From the NCBI GenBank assembly GCA_014529385.2, contig CM043968.1:23397513-23461512 (forward strand): DNA of 64,000 bases, in the 5' to 3' direction. This document shows positions 32,501 through 44,189 of the stretch, one piece after another; the stretch's first letter is position 1, and every line of letters starts with the position of its first letter. The DNA is from Adiantum capillus-veneris (Eukaryota > Streptophyta > Polypodiopsida > Polypodiales > Pteridaceae). Below the pieces are notes generated by a model. The model was given only the letters and a program-made list of their open reading frames with translations, ran no database searches and was not told the DNA's origin. The position numbers and the translations under genes are program-made.

Positions 32501-32871
32501 AACCCACGTGGAAGAGCTTTTCTAACGGCTCATGGTGGCTTTATTAATCGCAGACAGATCAAACCAGTGCATGCTTTTTTAATCGCAAGCAGCACTTGTT
32601 CATACTTTTTTAATCGCAGGCAGCGCTTGGCAGTCCATGGTCTGCCCACGTCGTTTGTAGCATCTTCATTATTCTCGTTAACCCACGTGGAAGAGCTTTT
32701 CTAACGGCTCATGCTGGCTTTATTAATCGCAGACAGATCAAACCAACGCACACTTTTTTATCGCAAGCAACACTCGGCAGCCTGAATGAGTGCGCGCTTT
32801 TTTAATCGCAGGTAGCGCTTGGCAGTCCATGGCCTGCCCACGTCGTTTGCAACATCTTCATTATTCTCGTC
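32501..32871. repeat. tandem duplication, 179-bp unit, two copies
   Basis: Both copies begin AACCCACGTGGAAGAGC (32501 and 32680) and share GCTTTATTAATCGCAGACAG and CCACGTCGTTTG. Inside each copy a shorter unit (TTTTTAATCGCAGGCAGCGC) is itself repeated two or three times. Confidence 0.88.
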
Positions 32872-32905
32872 AATACATGCAGGGTAATGGCCAACTATAA
32901 GTTTC

Positions 32906-34350
32906 TTGGCTTCCTTACATTGCGCCCGGCTTGCTGCATTCTTCCTTTGTACAAAAATTTTGTGTGGTTTTCTTATCAAAGCTACATTAGCAGTCATAAA
33001 GAGACCTTGTTGCTATGTTAGGATAATTTTTGGTGCTTATTACGAGCGGCGGCTCATCCCCACATTCTCTCTCCTCTCTCTTCACCACAATGTTGTGGTG
33101 TCTAATGTTCTGTTTGGAAAGTCAGCAATTGCGAATCGAAGGCCTCTCTCCATATGCAATTACCTTTGTACGTACCTTGAAGGAATGTGGCTCTACACAA
33201 GATGCTCATATGGGCACAAAAACTCAGAAGTATATTGTGAGTCGGAGGCTATTGAAGAAAGATGTCGTGCTTGGCAGTATTGTCTTGGTCGATATGTATA
33301 AAATGTGGTTGAGGAGCTTCCTATCTGAAATGTCATCTCTCGGAATGCGTTGATTCGAGATGTGCGCAACAAGAGCAGGGCCAGAAAGCCCTAGGTTGTT
33401 TCCAACGGATGCAAAGCAAGAATCCTTCATCCACGTGGCATCGACCATCCAATAGCAAGTGATTGCTCGCTTTTTTTATGACCTTTATCAGTCGACTTGT
33501 CAAGACGTGCAGCTATTCAGCTATTCCTACTCTAAACTATAGTTTCAGCCCTCTGACGTCTTTCCCATCGCAAACTGAGAAATCGTCAAAATTACAGCCT
33601 TTCAATGAAAACAGGACATCAGCTTCCTTTGTTCTTTATTGGTACCTTCACAGAAAAACTACAAGATGGGTAATCACTTCAAATCGATGCAGGATGTTGG
33701 CAAGGAAGCTCGTCAGGGCTGTTCTAAGCATATGCAAGCAGAAGGCTTTTCTCCAATGCAATCATCTATGGAAGCAAGCACCTATGCTAGCACCTTGAAA
33801 GACTTCGTAATATGCTGACATGGGTGTAGAGAATTTATGATGAGAGTGCTAGTCAGTCACAAGCAGTTCAGTTCAGAAAAAGGTTGTTCTTAGCAGGGCT
33901 TTTCTTTATATGTATGGCAAATGTGGTGCACTTACAATGTCCACAGAAAGGCAACAAATCCACTAACAACTCTAGGGAAGAAGCAATACTCGTGAAAGAC
34001 ATCAAGCAGACTCACAAAAGCATGAGAAGGCCTCTTTCCAATTGTCCCAATGCAATCACTTATTCTTGCACATTGAAGGTGTGTAGTCTTATGAAAGACG
34101 TTGACATGGGTGAGAGAATTAATGATGATATTACTAGTCACGGGCTGTTGCAAAAAATTATCATGCTTCCTGTGATCTAGAGTGTGGACTCTTGGAATGC
34201 ATTAATTGTGAGATTTGTCCCACGGGGGCAGGGCCCAAAACTCTAATTTGTTTTCAACGATGCGAAGCAAGGGCCTCTCTCCAGATGCAATCACCTATGC
34301 ATGCATCTTGAAGGCACGTGGCTCTTCGCAGGATGCCCAACATCATTGAT
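32906..34350 (+). pseudogene. decayed pentatricopeptide-repeat (PPR) gene
   Basis: At least four broken PPR-like units occur in different frames. 33140-33310 reads LSPYAITFVRTLKECGSTQD, AHMGTKTQKYIVSRRLLKKD and VVLGSIVLVDMY. 33700-33800 holds a worse copy. 33884-34180 reads NCPNAITYSCTLKVCSLMKD, VDMGERINDDITSHGLLQK. 34260-34345 reads LSPDAITYACILKARGSSQD. The phrase order is that of PLS-type plant PPR proteins, which bind organellar RNA for editing or processing. Frames change and stops occur between units, so this is a relic. No E or DYW domain is recognisable downstream. Confidence 0.8.
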
Positions 34351-34831
34351 GCAAGGAAGTGCATCAACGAGAGACATTCAATCCCACGGCAAGTACGCAT
34401 TATCATTTTTTGATTTTTGACACTAAGAATGCAGTTAATGAATGCACTGAAAATTGCACGCTACTGTGGGAATGGCACGTTCCCTCGTATTATAAAAATT
34501 GGGGAGGATTGTGCAAACTCCCCCATGTAAGGAGACTTGCATGTTTTATTTTTTTGAAACATGAAAATGGAACAACAAACAATTAATAACATTGTCATCT
34601 TGTATGGTCACGAACACTGAGTTTGACAAAATTCTAACCCTCCTTGTGGTTTTTTGCGAGGTACCCCTTTGAAGCACTACGATCGGTATCCCATTTTTGC
34701 AAAGAACGCCTCTGAACCACGACAATTGGTATCCTAAACACTCTCAGGTAAAAAAATATAACATGCTTTGATGAAATCTCTCTCCATGCTTCATTTCCTC
34801 TCGGATAAAAAAATCAAACAACCTTTGATGA

Positions 34832-34838
<7 letters not shown>
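34351..34838. other. unassigned DNA
   Basis: Only a 75-residue plus-strand frame at 34359-34586 without a recognised domain. Two near copies of a phrase (GGTATCCCATTTTTGCAAAGAACGCC-like and GGTATCCTAAACAC) flank 34690-34745. Confidence 0.35.

Positions 34839-34915
<77 letters not shown>
34839..34915. repeat. (CT)n microsatellite
   Basis: About 38 perfect units. Confidence 0.97.
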
Positions 34916-34918
<3 letters not shown>

Positions 34919-35238
34919 CATTTTGAATTCTCTCCTCCCATTTAATAAATATCTTAGACAAATTAATAGCATCAAATTAAAAAAAAAATCTCATTTGAGA
35001 AGTGCTGAAATGGCATATATAGTTTTCGATATTTTACTTAATCTTAATTCGATATGAACACAGCTAACGATGCACTCTAGTTCTGGTTCTGGTTGGTTGT
35101 TCTGAGGTTATAATTTGAAGCATTTGCCGGTACTGACATGACGGCATCTGTAGGATAGTTTATTCACACACACTCTCTCTCTCTCTCTCGTCCCGCGAGT
35201 CCCCCCTTCCCCCCCGCTCGGCAGTGTGACTTGTGGCT

Positions 35239-35244
35239 TATAAG
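35239..35244 (+). promoter_or_regulatory. possible TATA box
   Basis: TATAAG about 60 bp before the first ATG of the gene at 35302; plausible spacing for a plant promoter but a single weak motif. Confidence 0.35.
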
Positions 35245-35301
35245 CTTCAATTGAAACCTCACCAGTAGCGCGCCCAGCCCCTTCTTCCTTCGTAGGCTAA
35301 G

Positions 35302-35628
35302 ATGGCGACGAAGGCGGTAAGGGCGATGGTGCTTTGTTGGATATTCATGGTGATGGCAATGGGGCGCAGCTGCTGCAGCAGTGGCGCTGATGACGAGATC
35401 ACACCCCAGGAGGTACTGATGATTGACGATAAGAACGTGATGTTTGGGGGCCAACAAACCGGCATACACAATCATTGCGCTAACGTCGCCGGATCAGTCG
35501 GGATTCTATCCCTTCAATAGCTTCTTCTTCGGGTTTGGGGGGTCGCCTGGGAAACTTGTGAAGACGGAGAGATTAGTGACGCCAGCAAAAATGGGAATCC
35601 GTCTAAACACAAGGAACTTTGGACATGT
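35302..35628 (+). pseudogene. first half of an unrecognised secreted-type protein gene
   Basis: The start MATKAVRAMVLCWIFMVMAM is a classical signal peptide (basic start, hydrophobic core), followed by CCSSGADDEITPQEVLMIDD. The frame then changes at a G-run near 35448. The continuing frame reads ALTSPDQSGFYPFNSFFFG, then GGSPGKLVKTERLVTPAK and MGIRLNTRNFGHV, and stops where the CACTA-like element begins. The base composition is more GC-rich than the neighbouring DNA. I do not recognise the family. The second half is at 48902-49165. The frameshift may be a real lesion or an assembly error in the homopolymer. Confidence 0.5.
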
Positions 35629-35630
35629 TA

Positions 35631-36240
35631 CCATATAGTAACACCCATTGCGTTTTGTGTACTTCCTAGATAGAATTAGAAACTTTAGAGCTTTTTTCTA
35701 GATGGATCTAGCAAAATTATTATTTTACAGAATTTCCTATATGGTGAGTTGTAGTTTGCTACATGGAACTAGCAAATTCAAAGTGCCTCTAGATTTTCTA
35801 AATGGTAAGCATGTGGAGTCGCTAGATCCAAGTAGGAAATTCCAATTTTTTAATATGGTAAGTTAGTAATTGCTAGATGAAACTAGCAATTTATAAGCTC
35901 CGTTGGGTTTCCTATATAGTAAGTTTGTAGAGTTGCTAGCTACAAAGAGCAAAATTATGAGTTTCTATATGGTAAGTTAAGAATTGCTCGAAGCAATCTC
36001 AAGGTGCCTCTAGAGTTTTGTTATAGTAGCTATGTGGTTACTAGTTAGAGCCAACAAATCCTAGGTCCAACACAATTACTGAATAGCAAGTATACAAGTT
36101 CACACTTAGAACATGGTAACTATCTACTGCTAAGCATTTACAATGAAAATCTAAGATTAGAATTGGTTTCCTATACATTTCTTCTGATAGTCTGTTTGTT
36201 AACAAAAGCACAAAATTTTGTACATTTTATCATGTAGGAA
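35631..36240. repeat. left terminal and subterminal repeats of the CACTA-like element
   Basis: CTATATGGTAAG-type motifs occur about every 70-90 bp (near 35738, 35803, 35855, 35914, 35966), each followed by a GCTAG or CTAGCAA motif. The outermost copy is in the opposite orientation and forms the terminal inverted repeat. Confidence 0.7.
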
Positions 36241-37286
36241 ATCATATTCTTTCTCATTGTATTTGATAGTGTAATGGAATTTGCCTTAATATGTGAGAGT
36301 AGCGGAATTTAATGAGAGTACTTTCAAGAAATGATTTTGTGAGCATAGCGGGTTGACATAATTGAAGATAGCAACATAATCATAGCAATTAGTTAACTTG
36401 GCATAGACAATACTTTTGCAAGAGAGAGAGTTTAGAGAACATGACAACAGTTGAGGACCGGATTTATGTGGAGCCGGTCCCCCCTCCAATAGGCATTTGT
36501 ATTATGACTTCTCCCATAAAGAGAGACTTGTTACAATACACTCTTTGTGTTCCTTGTGACCTAGGTGATGCCATGAAGATGGAAGGCTTCATGCATCACA
36601 AACATAACATAAACTTGAAGAAAGCTTTAACTATCCCAAGCCTCAGTCCCAAGACCTCAAACACCTTCGAAGGTGGAGAGAGCTAGCAGGGAATGAGGGT
36701 AGGGAAGAGGAAGAAGAAACATTTCGTAGGAGAAAGAATTAGTTCCTCACTTATCATACTCTTGTTGCTAGCATACATAATAGCATAGTAATGAAGAAGA
36801 AGGAGATGGCAAGCTTAAGCATTGAAGCATGGCTCTTGGTTGGATTTGCACTCCATAGCCAAGAGTGTTGGTGTAGGCTCTCAACCTCTACTTGCTTGGA
36901 GAAGGAGAGGGAGCTCTTGCACTTTGCATAGTACACAATGAGAGTGTTTGTGAGTGTGTGTGGGTGAGTATACCCCCTAAGCACCCCCCTAGATTGCTTG
37001 GGTCGACCCCCCCTTGTAGCTCATGTTTGAAGCTCATTGGACCCCTCCAGGCCTAGCCAATCACAAGCAGGAGCCATTACAAGCAACAGGGATAGCCTTG
37101 GGACAAGTGTCCCCCTTTCCCCTTTGAGAGAGAGGACTTGATAAATGCAAAATCAATTAATTAAATATCCTTTATTATCATTGGACCCCTTGGGTGGCCA
37201 ACCAATAGGTTTCAGGCACACCATGAGGGCAACATGAGGAGGAACTTGACAAGTGTCCTTGTTGCCTCTTCAAACTGGGGCTTCCC

Positions 37287-37287
<1 letters not shown>
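36241..37287. other. unassigned DNA inside the transposon
   Basis: No domain recognised in the short frames. The segment from about 36748 to 36810 is related to 40396-40455 (see the paired duplication). Confidence 0.4.

Positions 37288-37380
<93 letters not shown>
37288..37380. repeat. (TG)n microsatellite
   Basis: 46 uninterrupted units, the longest perfect TG tract of the window. The Thr-His and Cys-Val frames across it are artefacts. Confidence 0.97.
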
Positions 37381-37381
<1 letters not shown>

Positions 37382-37559
37382 CTCTCTCATCCCCTCCCCT
37401 TGTAGGCTCGCCCCCCTCCTTGTAGGGATCTTTTTGACTTTGGATGAGCAAGCCCCTTAGTCATCAAGCATGACTAAGCACTTGAAGTAGGGGGTGTTCC
37501 CACAAGCATTTCAGGCAAGCTTCTCAAGGCACCTCAAGCACCTTAATCATGCACCAAGT

Positions 37560-37655
37560 CAAGCACCTCAAGCATGGAGCCAGTCAAGCACCTCAAGCAT
37601 GACAAGCACCTCAAGCAGGACAAGCACCTCAAGCACGACAAGCACCTTGAGCTTG
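37560..37655. repeat. 18-bp minisatellite
   Basis: Four to five units of CAAGCACCTCAAGCANGA, with single-base differences; related single units lie just upstream from 37525. Confidence 0.85.
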
Positions 37656-37800
37656 GGCCAGGTTCCCACCTCAAGCTCAGCCCTAGCTTACCTAAGGTCA
37701 AAGGAATTTTACACACAGTATTGGAGGTCTTCAATGAAGCTAACCCTAAGGTCTTATGCTCCATTGGTTAGCCTTGCTCTTGATAGACCATCTCCCGTTT

Positions 37801-37874
37801 ATTCTCCCACATTAAGTGATCAATTTAATATGAGAAAATCATTTGGGTTGGTTAGATATTAGATTTTATGACAG
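37801..37874 (+). repeat. duplicated block B, first copy
   Basis: About 74 bp, including GAAAATCATTTGGGTTGG and AGATATTAG, shared at roughly 85 percent with 40651-40723 in the same orientation. Together with the related pair at 36748 and 40396 it shows a direct segmental duplication on either side of the LINE-like relic. Confidence 0.8.
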
Positions 37875-39500
37875 ATAGAGTGCTTAACATCATGAGCTTC
37901 TAGTGAACATGCATAAAAATCTAGTTAGGTGAAGTTGCAGAAAGGGGAAAGATAGGCCCTTCAGGCATGTTTAGAGTAGTGTATTAAGGCAACTCAAATG
38001 TGGCTTGATAGTGTATGGCTCCATGTCTTGAAACTCTGGCTTAATGTACTGAAGAAAGCAAGTCAAGTGCAATGAGCGGGTTATGAAGCTTTAAGGCATC
38101 CATCTGCATGTGTTGTGATCCAAGGTTGCTTGCAAGCCATAATTTACATTACACTTGCCATATAGTCGAAATCCTTCATGATATTGCAAGCACTTTTTAA
38201 CTATTTTTGGACTAGGCTCTAACACAAGCAATTCTAACTGCTTTATTTTTGCAGAGTTAATTCAAATTTTGACATCATCTTTTATCTTCTTTTGTGTTTA
38301 TTTGTGTTACACTGTATTGCCTTTGCAGGACCAAGGTGTTGATAGAGGGATTGAGCTCTAGAATAAAATATAACAACTTGTCATGCCTTCCTTAGCTCTA
38401 CATGCCATCACCCTCAACATAATCGCATGTGCCATATTATGCTACAAGAAATATTAGCACTCTTTGAGCAACACCGCTTGGTTGAAGCTACTTGCCAAAG
38501 TTTGGCAAGTATAATAACGAGCTCAAGGCCAACTTCTTCTTCTTTGAGTCTTGCATAAACTTCATCCAAGCCTAAGTAATAGCATGAGTGATTGTCAACA
38601 AAAAAACCCTTTTGGTTTCAAGTTTTACACTATTTTCAATTTTCTAGAAATTGTCCATGCAAGCTTCTTTTGATGGACTAGTTTTGTTACATGTTTCAAT
38701 GCTTCACTATATTACAAACTCCACCATAGTACTCTTTCCACACAAGCTAGAGCTCAATGATGTAGCTTTTCTTGAACCAAATAATCTAGCTATTCCAATC
38801 AACTACCTCGATTCCAATAGCATGTTCTCTCTTATAGAAGCTTTCAACAAAATTCCTTGGCATGTCATGCATAATGACTTTACCACAACATAGTGAGCTT
38901 CTAGAAGAAACGCCACATATCTAGCTAAGTGTTGTTGATGTCCTGATTCCTCACACCATATACTTACATATGTGCATTTTGAGGGTAGGAAATTACACCG
39001 ATCTTATGCAACAAAATCACCTATTTGCATACATCTTGACCAAAATGAGAATATATCCTTATGTAAGTTTACTTGTATTTTGATTGTTGGTTGCTATTTT
39101 TTTACTCTTTCACTTCTTCCAATTCCATCTCCTCTCTTCAACTGTTTCACACTTAAAAGCTCAATTCTAGGACCTGATGCATGAAGTATATCAAAAGCAA
39201 TCAATATGTCAAAAGCATATGATGCCCAGGTTAACTTTTTCTATTCATGAAAATATCCTATGATGGGACTTACATGTTGATCGTTCTTCACCATTAAGTA
39301 GCACTCACCATACTTATGTGTCATGCACACTCAAAAGCCCACACAATTTGCAAAGTTTGAATTAAATTATGCAACTTAATGTTGTGGCTATAGATTTCAA
39401 TGTATAATGAGTATTGTCACATACATGAGAGAGAGCAATGAGTGGTGTATGACCATTGTTCACATGTGTGTGTGTGTGTGTGTGTGAGATAGAGATAGAG
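37875..39500. other. unassigned DNA inside the transposon
   Basis: AT-rich, with short frames only. A (TG)n then GATA/GA tract closes it at about 39463-39508. Confidence 0.4.
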
Positions 39501-39519
39501 AGAGAGAAATGAATGAAAA

Positions 39520-40424
39520 TGAAATGTTATATTAACGTCTTCAAAAGGACAAAGTGACCTATGAGACCAGAAAGTTACAATGTGGTGGATCTGATACAAA
39601 GTCAGAGTAACAAGATGACAAAAATGAAATGACAAATGTCACAATAAAATACTATGGAATCCTAAACTACTAGGTGTGAACTAAGCAGCTAGCTGGGATA
39701 GCTAGATTTGACCGGGCGTCGTGTCACACAGGGGGCATGTCCTGGCCTTTGCTGGTACTCCGTTGTATCTCCCAGTCTCGATCCACAGCTGGTGTGAAGA
39801 TGTGCATATTTGGCCGATAGCACATCATATCCCATGAGACAAGTGGGTGTCCATGTATCTGGGCCTCCTCACAAAACCATCAACTGTAAGCTGGAGGAGA
39901 TGCTCTCTGTAGAAAGCCATCTTCGTGCCTAGCTCCTGTGTTGGTTGTATCCATGTCCTCCTGGTGTCTAGTTGAGTCAAGTCCTGGCGGATGAGCTTGG
40001 TGATCTCGGACTGTGTAAGAGTCAGAGAGGGTGCATCCAATGAGTACTGGAAGGGAGGCAATCTGTCTATGTTGAACCCATGCGCCTGAAACCATGATGT
40101 CATCTCCCCATACCAGCATGTTGTATCTTCCTGCATGGCTAACTGTTGAGAGGACTCAAGTGCAAGGCGGACATATCTGTCTCTGGGAAGTTCCCACATG
40201 CGGTGTATGAAGGAGACAGATCTGGTGAGCGCCTCAACCACTAGTGGGGGGGCCGCTAGCTCTGCTCGAACAATAGCACGTGGTACTGAGGCCTTGGTTC
40301 TAATGAGCCATGAGATCATAGAGACCAGAGGCTTCTCCATGTCCCCCCATCCATCACTGCGGCATGTCCTCCCGTGATGATCCAATGAAGGTCCTCCCTT
40401 ATCATCACTTTTATTTCTTAGCAT
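39520..40424 (-). mobile_element. LINE-like relic nested in the CACTA-like element
   Basis: A C-terminal coding fragment (39702-40424) is followed on the minus strand by a 3' end reading TTGTAACTTTCTGGTCTCAT, then (TC/TG)n simple repeat. The same 3' end, also next to (TC)n and (TG)n, occurs at 20623-20684. Truncated at its 5' side near 40424, where duplicated block A begins. Confidence 0.5.
39702..40424 (-). pseudogene. LINE-like C-terminal coding fragment
   Basis: The frame contains IRTKASVPRAIVRAELAAPP, WFQAHGFNIDRLPPFQYSLD, then MDTHLSHGI, an in-frame TGA that looks like CGA to TGA, and after it CAIGQICTSSHQLWIETGRY and ARTCPLCD. The order IExGR...P...R-x-C-x2-C resembles the zinc-bearing tail that follows RT in several non-LTR elements; I make this match from memory of the pattern, not from a search. 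It closes at a TAG at 39702-39704. No start codon of its own. Confidence 0.4.
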
Positions 40425-40650
40425 AGTAGCATAGTAATGAAGATGAAGAAGATGGCTATTGAGATGTAACCATTTGATCTCCTCTTGGTCCCTTGCTGAG
40501 GTAAATCTAAAAGCACTTATTGCACAATATTTCTCTTTGGTAGATCGTCTCCTTTTGGACCCCTATTGAGATGCAACCATTTCAAATTTTGGTCCCCTAT
40601 TGAGATAAGTCTAGAAGCACATATCTATATCCTATCTCTTGTTTCCTTTT

Positions 40651-40723
40651 ATCTTCCCATACTAAATGATCAGTTTAAAATGAGGAAATCATTTGGGTTG
40701 GCTAGATATTAGTTTTTATGACA
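40651..40723 (+). repeat. duplicated block B, second copy
   Basis: Partner of 37801-37874. The distance from block A (36748 or 40396) to block B is about 1.05 kb in the first copy and about 0.25 kb in the second, so one copy has lost, or the other gained, about 0.8 kb. Confidence 0.8.
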
Positions 40724-41476
40724 TGTTTATAGGCTCACCAAAAACTTGTGAAGTTATGTCATTTCTCACATAAACATTTTCTTGCAAAGTAGTGGTGGTG
40801 TGCTTTTATACTTCCCTTGTTTTGTTGAAGAATTTCTTTTTTTTCTTGTAAAAAACTTGGGGATTTATTGTTCCAACATGGGTCTCATATGTTACACTGG
40901 TTTATTGTTTTAATGTGTCTCATATGTTACGCTCTTTTTACGAACATTTTCTCGTGAGCTACGAGAAGATCTAGCATCACAATATTGCCAAGATCTTTTG
41001 CAACGCTTGGAGATAAAAGTGTTATGGCCAGAAATAAGATATAACTTATTTTCTAACGGGAAAAAAGTTTGGAATATACAAAAGATTTTTCTTGACGATT
41101 TGGTTGATTGGGATGGAAATTTAAACAATGTTGGCAAAAGAAAAGTTAGGCCTAATCAAATATCACAAAGTGACCCACTATGGAGGTGGAAACATGCCTT
41201 TGTCATTGATGCACTATAGAATGAGTATGATAATCCGTCTCATTCCGGCAAAACGACTTTGTACTTATGAAAAGCCTTGGTAGATTCAAAATAAGTTACA
41301 TAGAAGAATGCTTTTATGAGATCATTTGCTTCTTGTGAAGTTAAAATAATTTATGTATTTTCATGTTTGTTTATTTCTCATAGCATTGAAGTGCTTAACT
41401 TTGTAATGGAGATAGAATTTGTGTTTGATGAATGGGCTAGTACCTCTTGGAAAGCCACATTTATTTCTATTAGAGC
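40724..41476 (+). other. region upstream of the transposase, with one possible exon
   Basis: The plus-strand frame at 40998-41219 (IKVLWPEIRYNLFSNGKKVW, NIQKIFLDDLVDWDGNLN) has gene-like composition and lies in the same direction as the transposase, so it may be an upstream exon or an independent ORF of the element. No domain recognised. Confidence 0.3.
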
Positions 41477-42360
41477 ATGTTGTGTTGTAGCTTAATGAAT
41501 ATTACAAACATGGCTAGTTATTTTTCTTTGACAGTTATGGAGAGAACACAATTTTGGAAGTGTGATTGCAATTATCTTTGCAAGCATTCCAACAATGGCT
41601 GGTGCCTTGTAACCAAGCGTACCTTTTATCACCACAAACAACAAGATGTTCTAAGAAATCTCCATCCTTCCATTAGCAAAAAACAAAAAATGAATTCAGA
41701 ACAAAGACTAGATCTTGCCAATTACCTCAGTGATAGTAGAGCAATTAACCATCTAGTTGAACACATTGATGAACCCCATAATGCAACACCTACCCGAGCC
41801 ATGGGACAAGGCAAGAAGCCCAAAAATTCTCAAAGAAATACATGGTGCGCATGTAACATGTATTGTGCAGGTGGTAGACAAGTTCATGCATCAACCTATT
41901 ATCGCCATCAAGCTTTGGCACATAGCTTTGAAAGCTTCAAAAATAGTTTTGGTTTATCTTCTCGACTTGGTTCAGAAGGAAACATGGAAGAGAATGATGA
42001 ACATCAGGCTCAAGTCTCTGAGTTTGATGGTGATGGCAATGACATCATTGATGAGCCAATGTCTATTATTAGTGAGAATGAAGAAAATCAATCTTCACCT
42101 CTATACTTGGAGCTAGTTGAGAGGATACTAGAGCTCCAAAATTTATGGGATGAACATAAACTACCAATAGGTGTGCAAGATAGAATGCTTCGCATCCTAT
42201 TTGGAGACCTGGGGGGGGGCTAGAGTGATTAAAAATGCTTCCAAGAGAATCATGGCTAGGCTATTAGCTCAACTTCCTCCTACATGGGAAGGTGACCTTG
42301 AAGGGATTCAAATTCCGGCTTGTTGGGATCAATTGAAAACCATGCTTAAAGGTCTTGGCA
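41477..42360 (+). pseudogene. CACTA-like transposase, N-terminal zinc-binding region
   Basis: Two Cys/His clusters are visible: CDCNYLCKHSNNGWCLVTKR followed by FYHH, and WCACNMYCAGGRQVHAST followed by YYRH. C-x-C...C...T-x2-H blocks of this sort open many Plavaka/CACTA transposases and should bind DNA. An acidic tract follows (EFDGDGNDIIDEPMSI), then ILELQNLWDEHKLP. The frame shifts at a run of nine G near 42210, after which IKNASKRIMARLLAQLPPTW and CWDQLKTMLKGLGM continue in another frame. The shift is a lesion or a homopolymer error. Confidence 0.6.
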
Positions 42361-42438
42361 TGGTTTCTTCCTTGCGCTAGCGCATCTGCACAGGTAGTGA
42401 TGTAGCCAAGCATCCACCCAAGCTTCTTCAACCAAGCA

Positions 42439-42972
42439 ATGAGGACAACTTTACAGGAGAGGTTCTTAAGTGCACATGTGAAGGTGGTGGATCATTGTCA
42501 TCGAGGCTTAAACGTGATTGTTGGAATGCTGCGAGAAGTTCTAGTTTGTGCCAAAGCAAGGAAATCAATGCTTTCCTTTGACTACATTCCCATCGGGCCT
42601 CAACTACAGCTATTGACAAAGAGTAGCACTTATTGCCATGAGCTACTATGTTTATGGAGGCACAAAGAGAAATGGCTCAAGGGAGATTCAATTAGCAACC
42701 AAAGAAGCATTGTTGATTTTTGGGATGGACAAAAATTCCAAGAAGTCAAGGACTTTTGGGATCCATTAGCATCTTATGAGCTACCGATTGTCTGCTCTAA
42801 TCCTCTTTGCAAGATGTCTTACACTAATTTTCCTACCAGTAGACGTTATAAAGCTCTTCAAAATGTTGTGGGAGAAGAGTACAACTTTGTCTGCATCGAG
42901 TGTAAAGAGGACATTGTGTGTAAAAAGAGCCTACAAAAGGTACATGAACCATCACATTGTTTTTTTTTTTGA
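42439..42972 (+). pseudogene. CACTA-like transposase, middle region
   Basis: Contains KSMLSFDYIPIGPQLQLLTK, LLCLWRHKEKWL and IVDFWDGQKFQEVKDFWDP. The F-x-Y-x-P-[IL]-x-P-x-LQ-x-L phrase followed by a DxxDG-like block is the hallmark order of TNP2-type transposases ahead of the catalytic domain. Two Cys pairs follow (CSNPLCKM and CIECKEDIVC). It is truncated by a T-run near 42965. Confidence 0.65.
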
Positions 42973-43011
42973 AAGATCTCATGATTTTGGGTGGCCATGT
43001 GAATAGGGTGA

Positions 43012-44136
43012 TCCTCGAAATGTAGCATTGCTGCTACATTTGGATGGATTTTAGACATCACAGAGAACCCAAAAGAGTTGTGGGGTAGTAGAGGTCATGG
43101 TGTTGAATCTAGGAATCAATTCTTCCATTGATATCTTGCCAGTTTTGTTTATCCCTCAAAGTTGCAAGAAAATTATGAAGGTTTCTGGTGAAGTTTTTGG
43201 GGCATTTTTGGAACCTTTGCTAGATGAGTTGGAAAGCCTATACCTAAATGGTGTGGAGGTGTTGTATGACTATCCCATAGAGAAGATCTTTGGTGCCAAT
43301 CAACAAGGTCTTTCAAAGCTATGTACGATACGCGCTATGGTCATGATGGTTGACCATCCGGCACAGTGCAAAATAGGCCTCTTCAAGAATGGAGGACAAG
43401 AGTTTTGTAGGCGTGATAAACCTCAAGCAACTCTAGTACGACCTGGTATAGGATCAAAAGAGGGGCGATACATCTATAATGAAAATCGCCAACAAGCTAG
43501 ATATCCACCTTCAAAGAGGACATTGAGGAGATGACAAAAGCTCTTGATGAAGCTAAACGGTGTTGCACAGACAAAGAAAAGGAAGCATCATGGAAAGAAG
43601 ATGGTCTCTCAGGAGAGTCCATACTCTGGAGATTATATGATCTATATGGATTTGATCTCTCTCTAGATTTAGTCTACGACCCAATGCATATCTTATCATT
43701 GAATGTATTCAAGAAATATATCTCACATTTATTTGAAAGTGTTGAGGCTCCTCTGAAGAAAGAAATCGATGATGCTGTGTGTGTTGTTAAAAAGGCAGCA
43801 CCTTCCTCCATTCGATATGGACGTTGGCCTAACTTCCCAAGCATCTACTTTGCAAGCTTCAAGGCAGAGGAGAACCAAAAGTTCATCCAATGGAGTCTAC
43901 CATATGTTTTGAGAGTTGTTAGTGGCATTCCTCCTGAAATGCATGTTTTGGGATTTTTGCTGATTGACATTGCACACAGCTTCGACAATCATAGTAGAGA
44001 TCATGGATGGTCTGTGAAAGACATAGAAGTTGTGAAGACATTGCTACAATCATGGAGAGTTCGAAATCAAGAAATCTTTGGTGCGAACTCATCACGTCTA
44101 GAACATGTAGCTGGTATGTATATCTTGATTAGTTAA
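43012..44136 (+). pseudogene. CACTA-like transposase, catalytic domain
   Basis: Candidate acidic residues occur in order: NVALLLHLDGF near 43040, MVMMVDHPAQCKIGLFKNGG near 43350 (the conserved D-x-PA-x2-K block) and LSLDLVYDPMHILSLNVFKK near 43680 (the conserved D-x-MH block). The end, FIQWSLPYVLRV and WRVRNQEIFGANSSRLEH, fits the C-terminal helical region. Two frames are needed (the change is near 43531), plus a stop near 43053, so this copy is inactive unless some breaks are introns. A good splice donor (GTATGTATATC) follows GLEHVAG-like sequence near 44112, and the next exon starts after TTATAG at 44190. Confidence 0.7.
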
Positions 44137-44189
44137 CAATAAGTTTGATATATTTGTTTAGGAGAATAATCTCTTAATAACTTGTTTAT

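Noticed and set aside
37178-37451. Open frames of His-Thr or Cys-Val repeats across the TG tract
   Set aside because: Translation of a 92-bp perfect microsatellite; not a protein.
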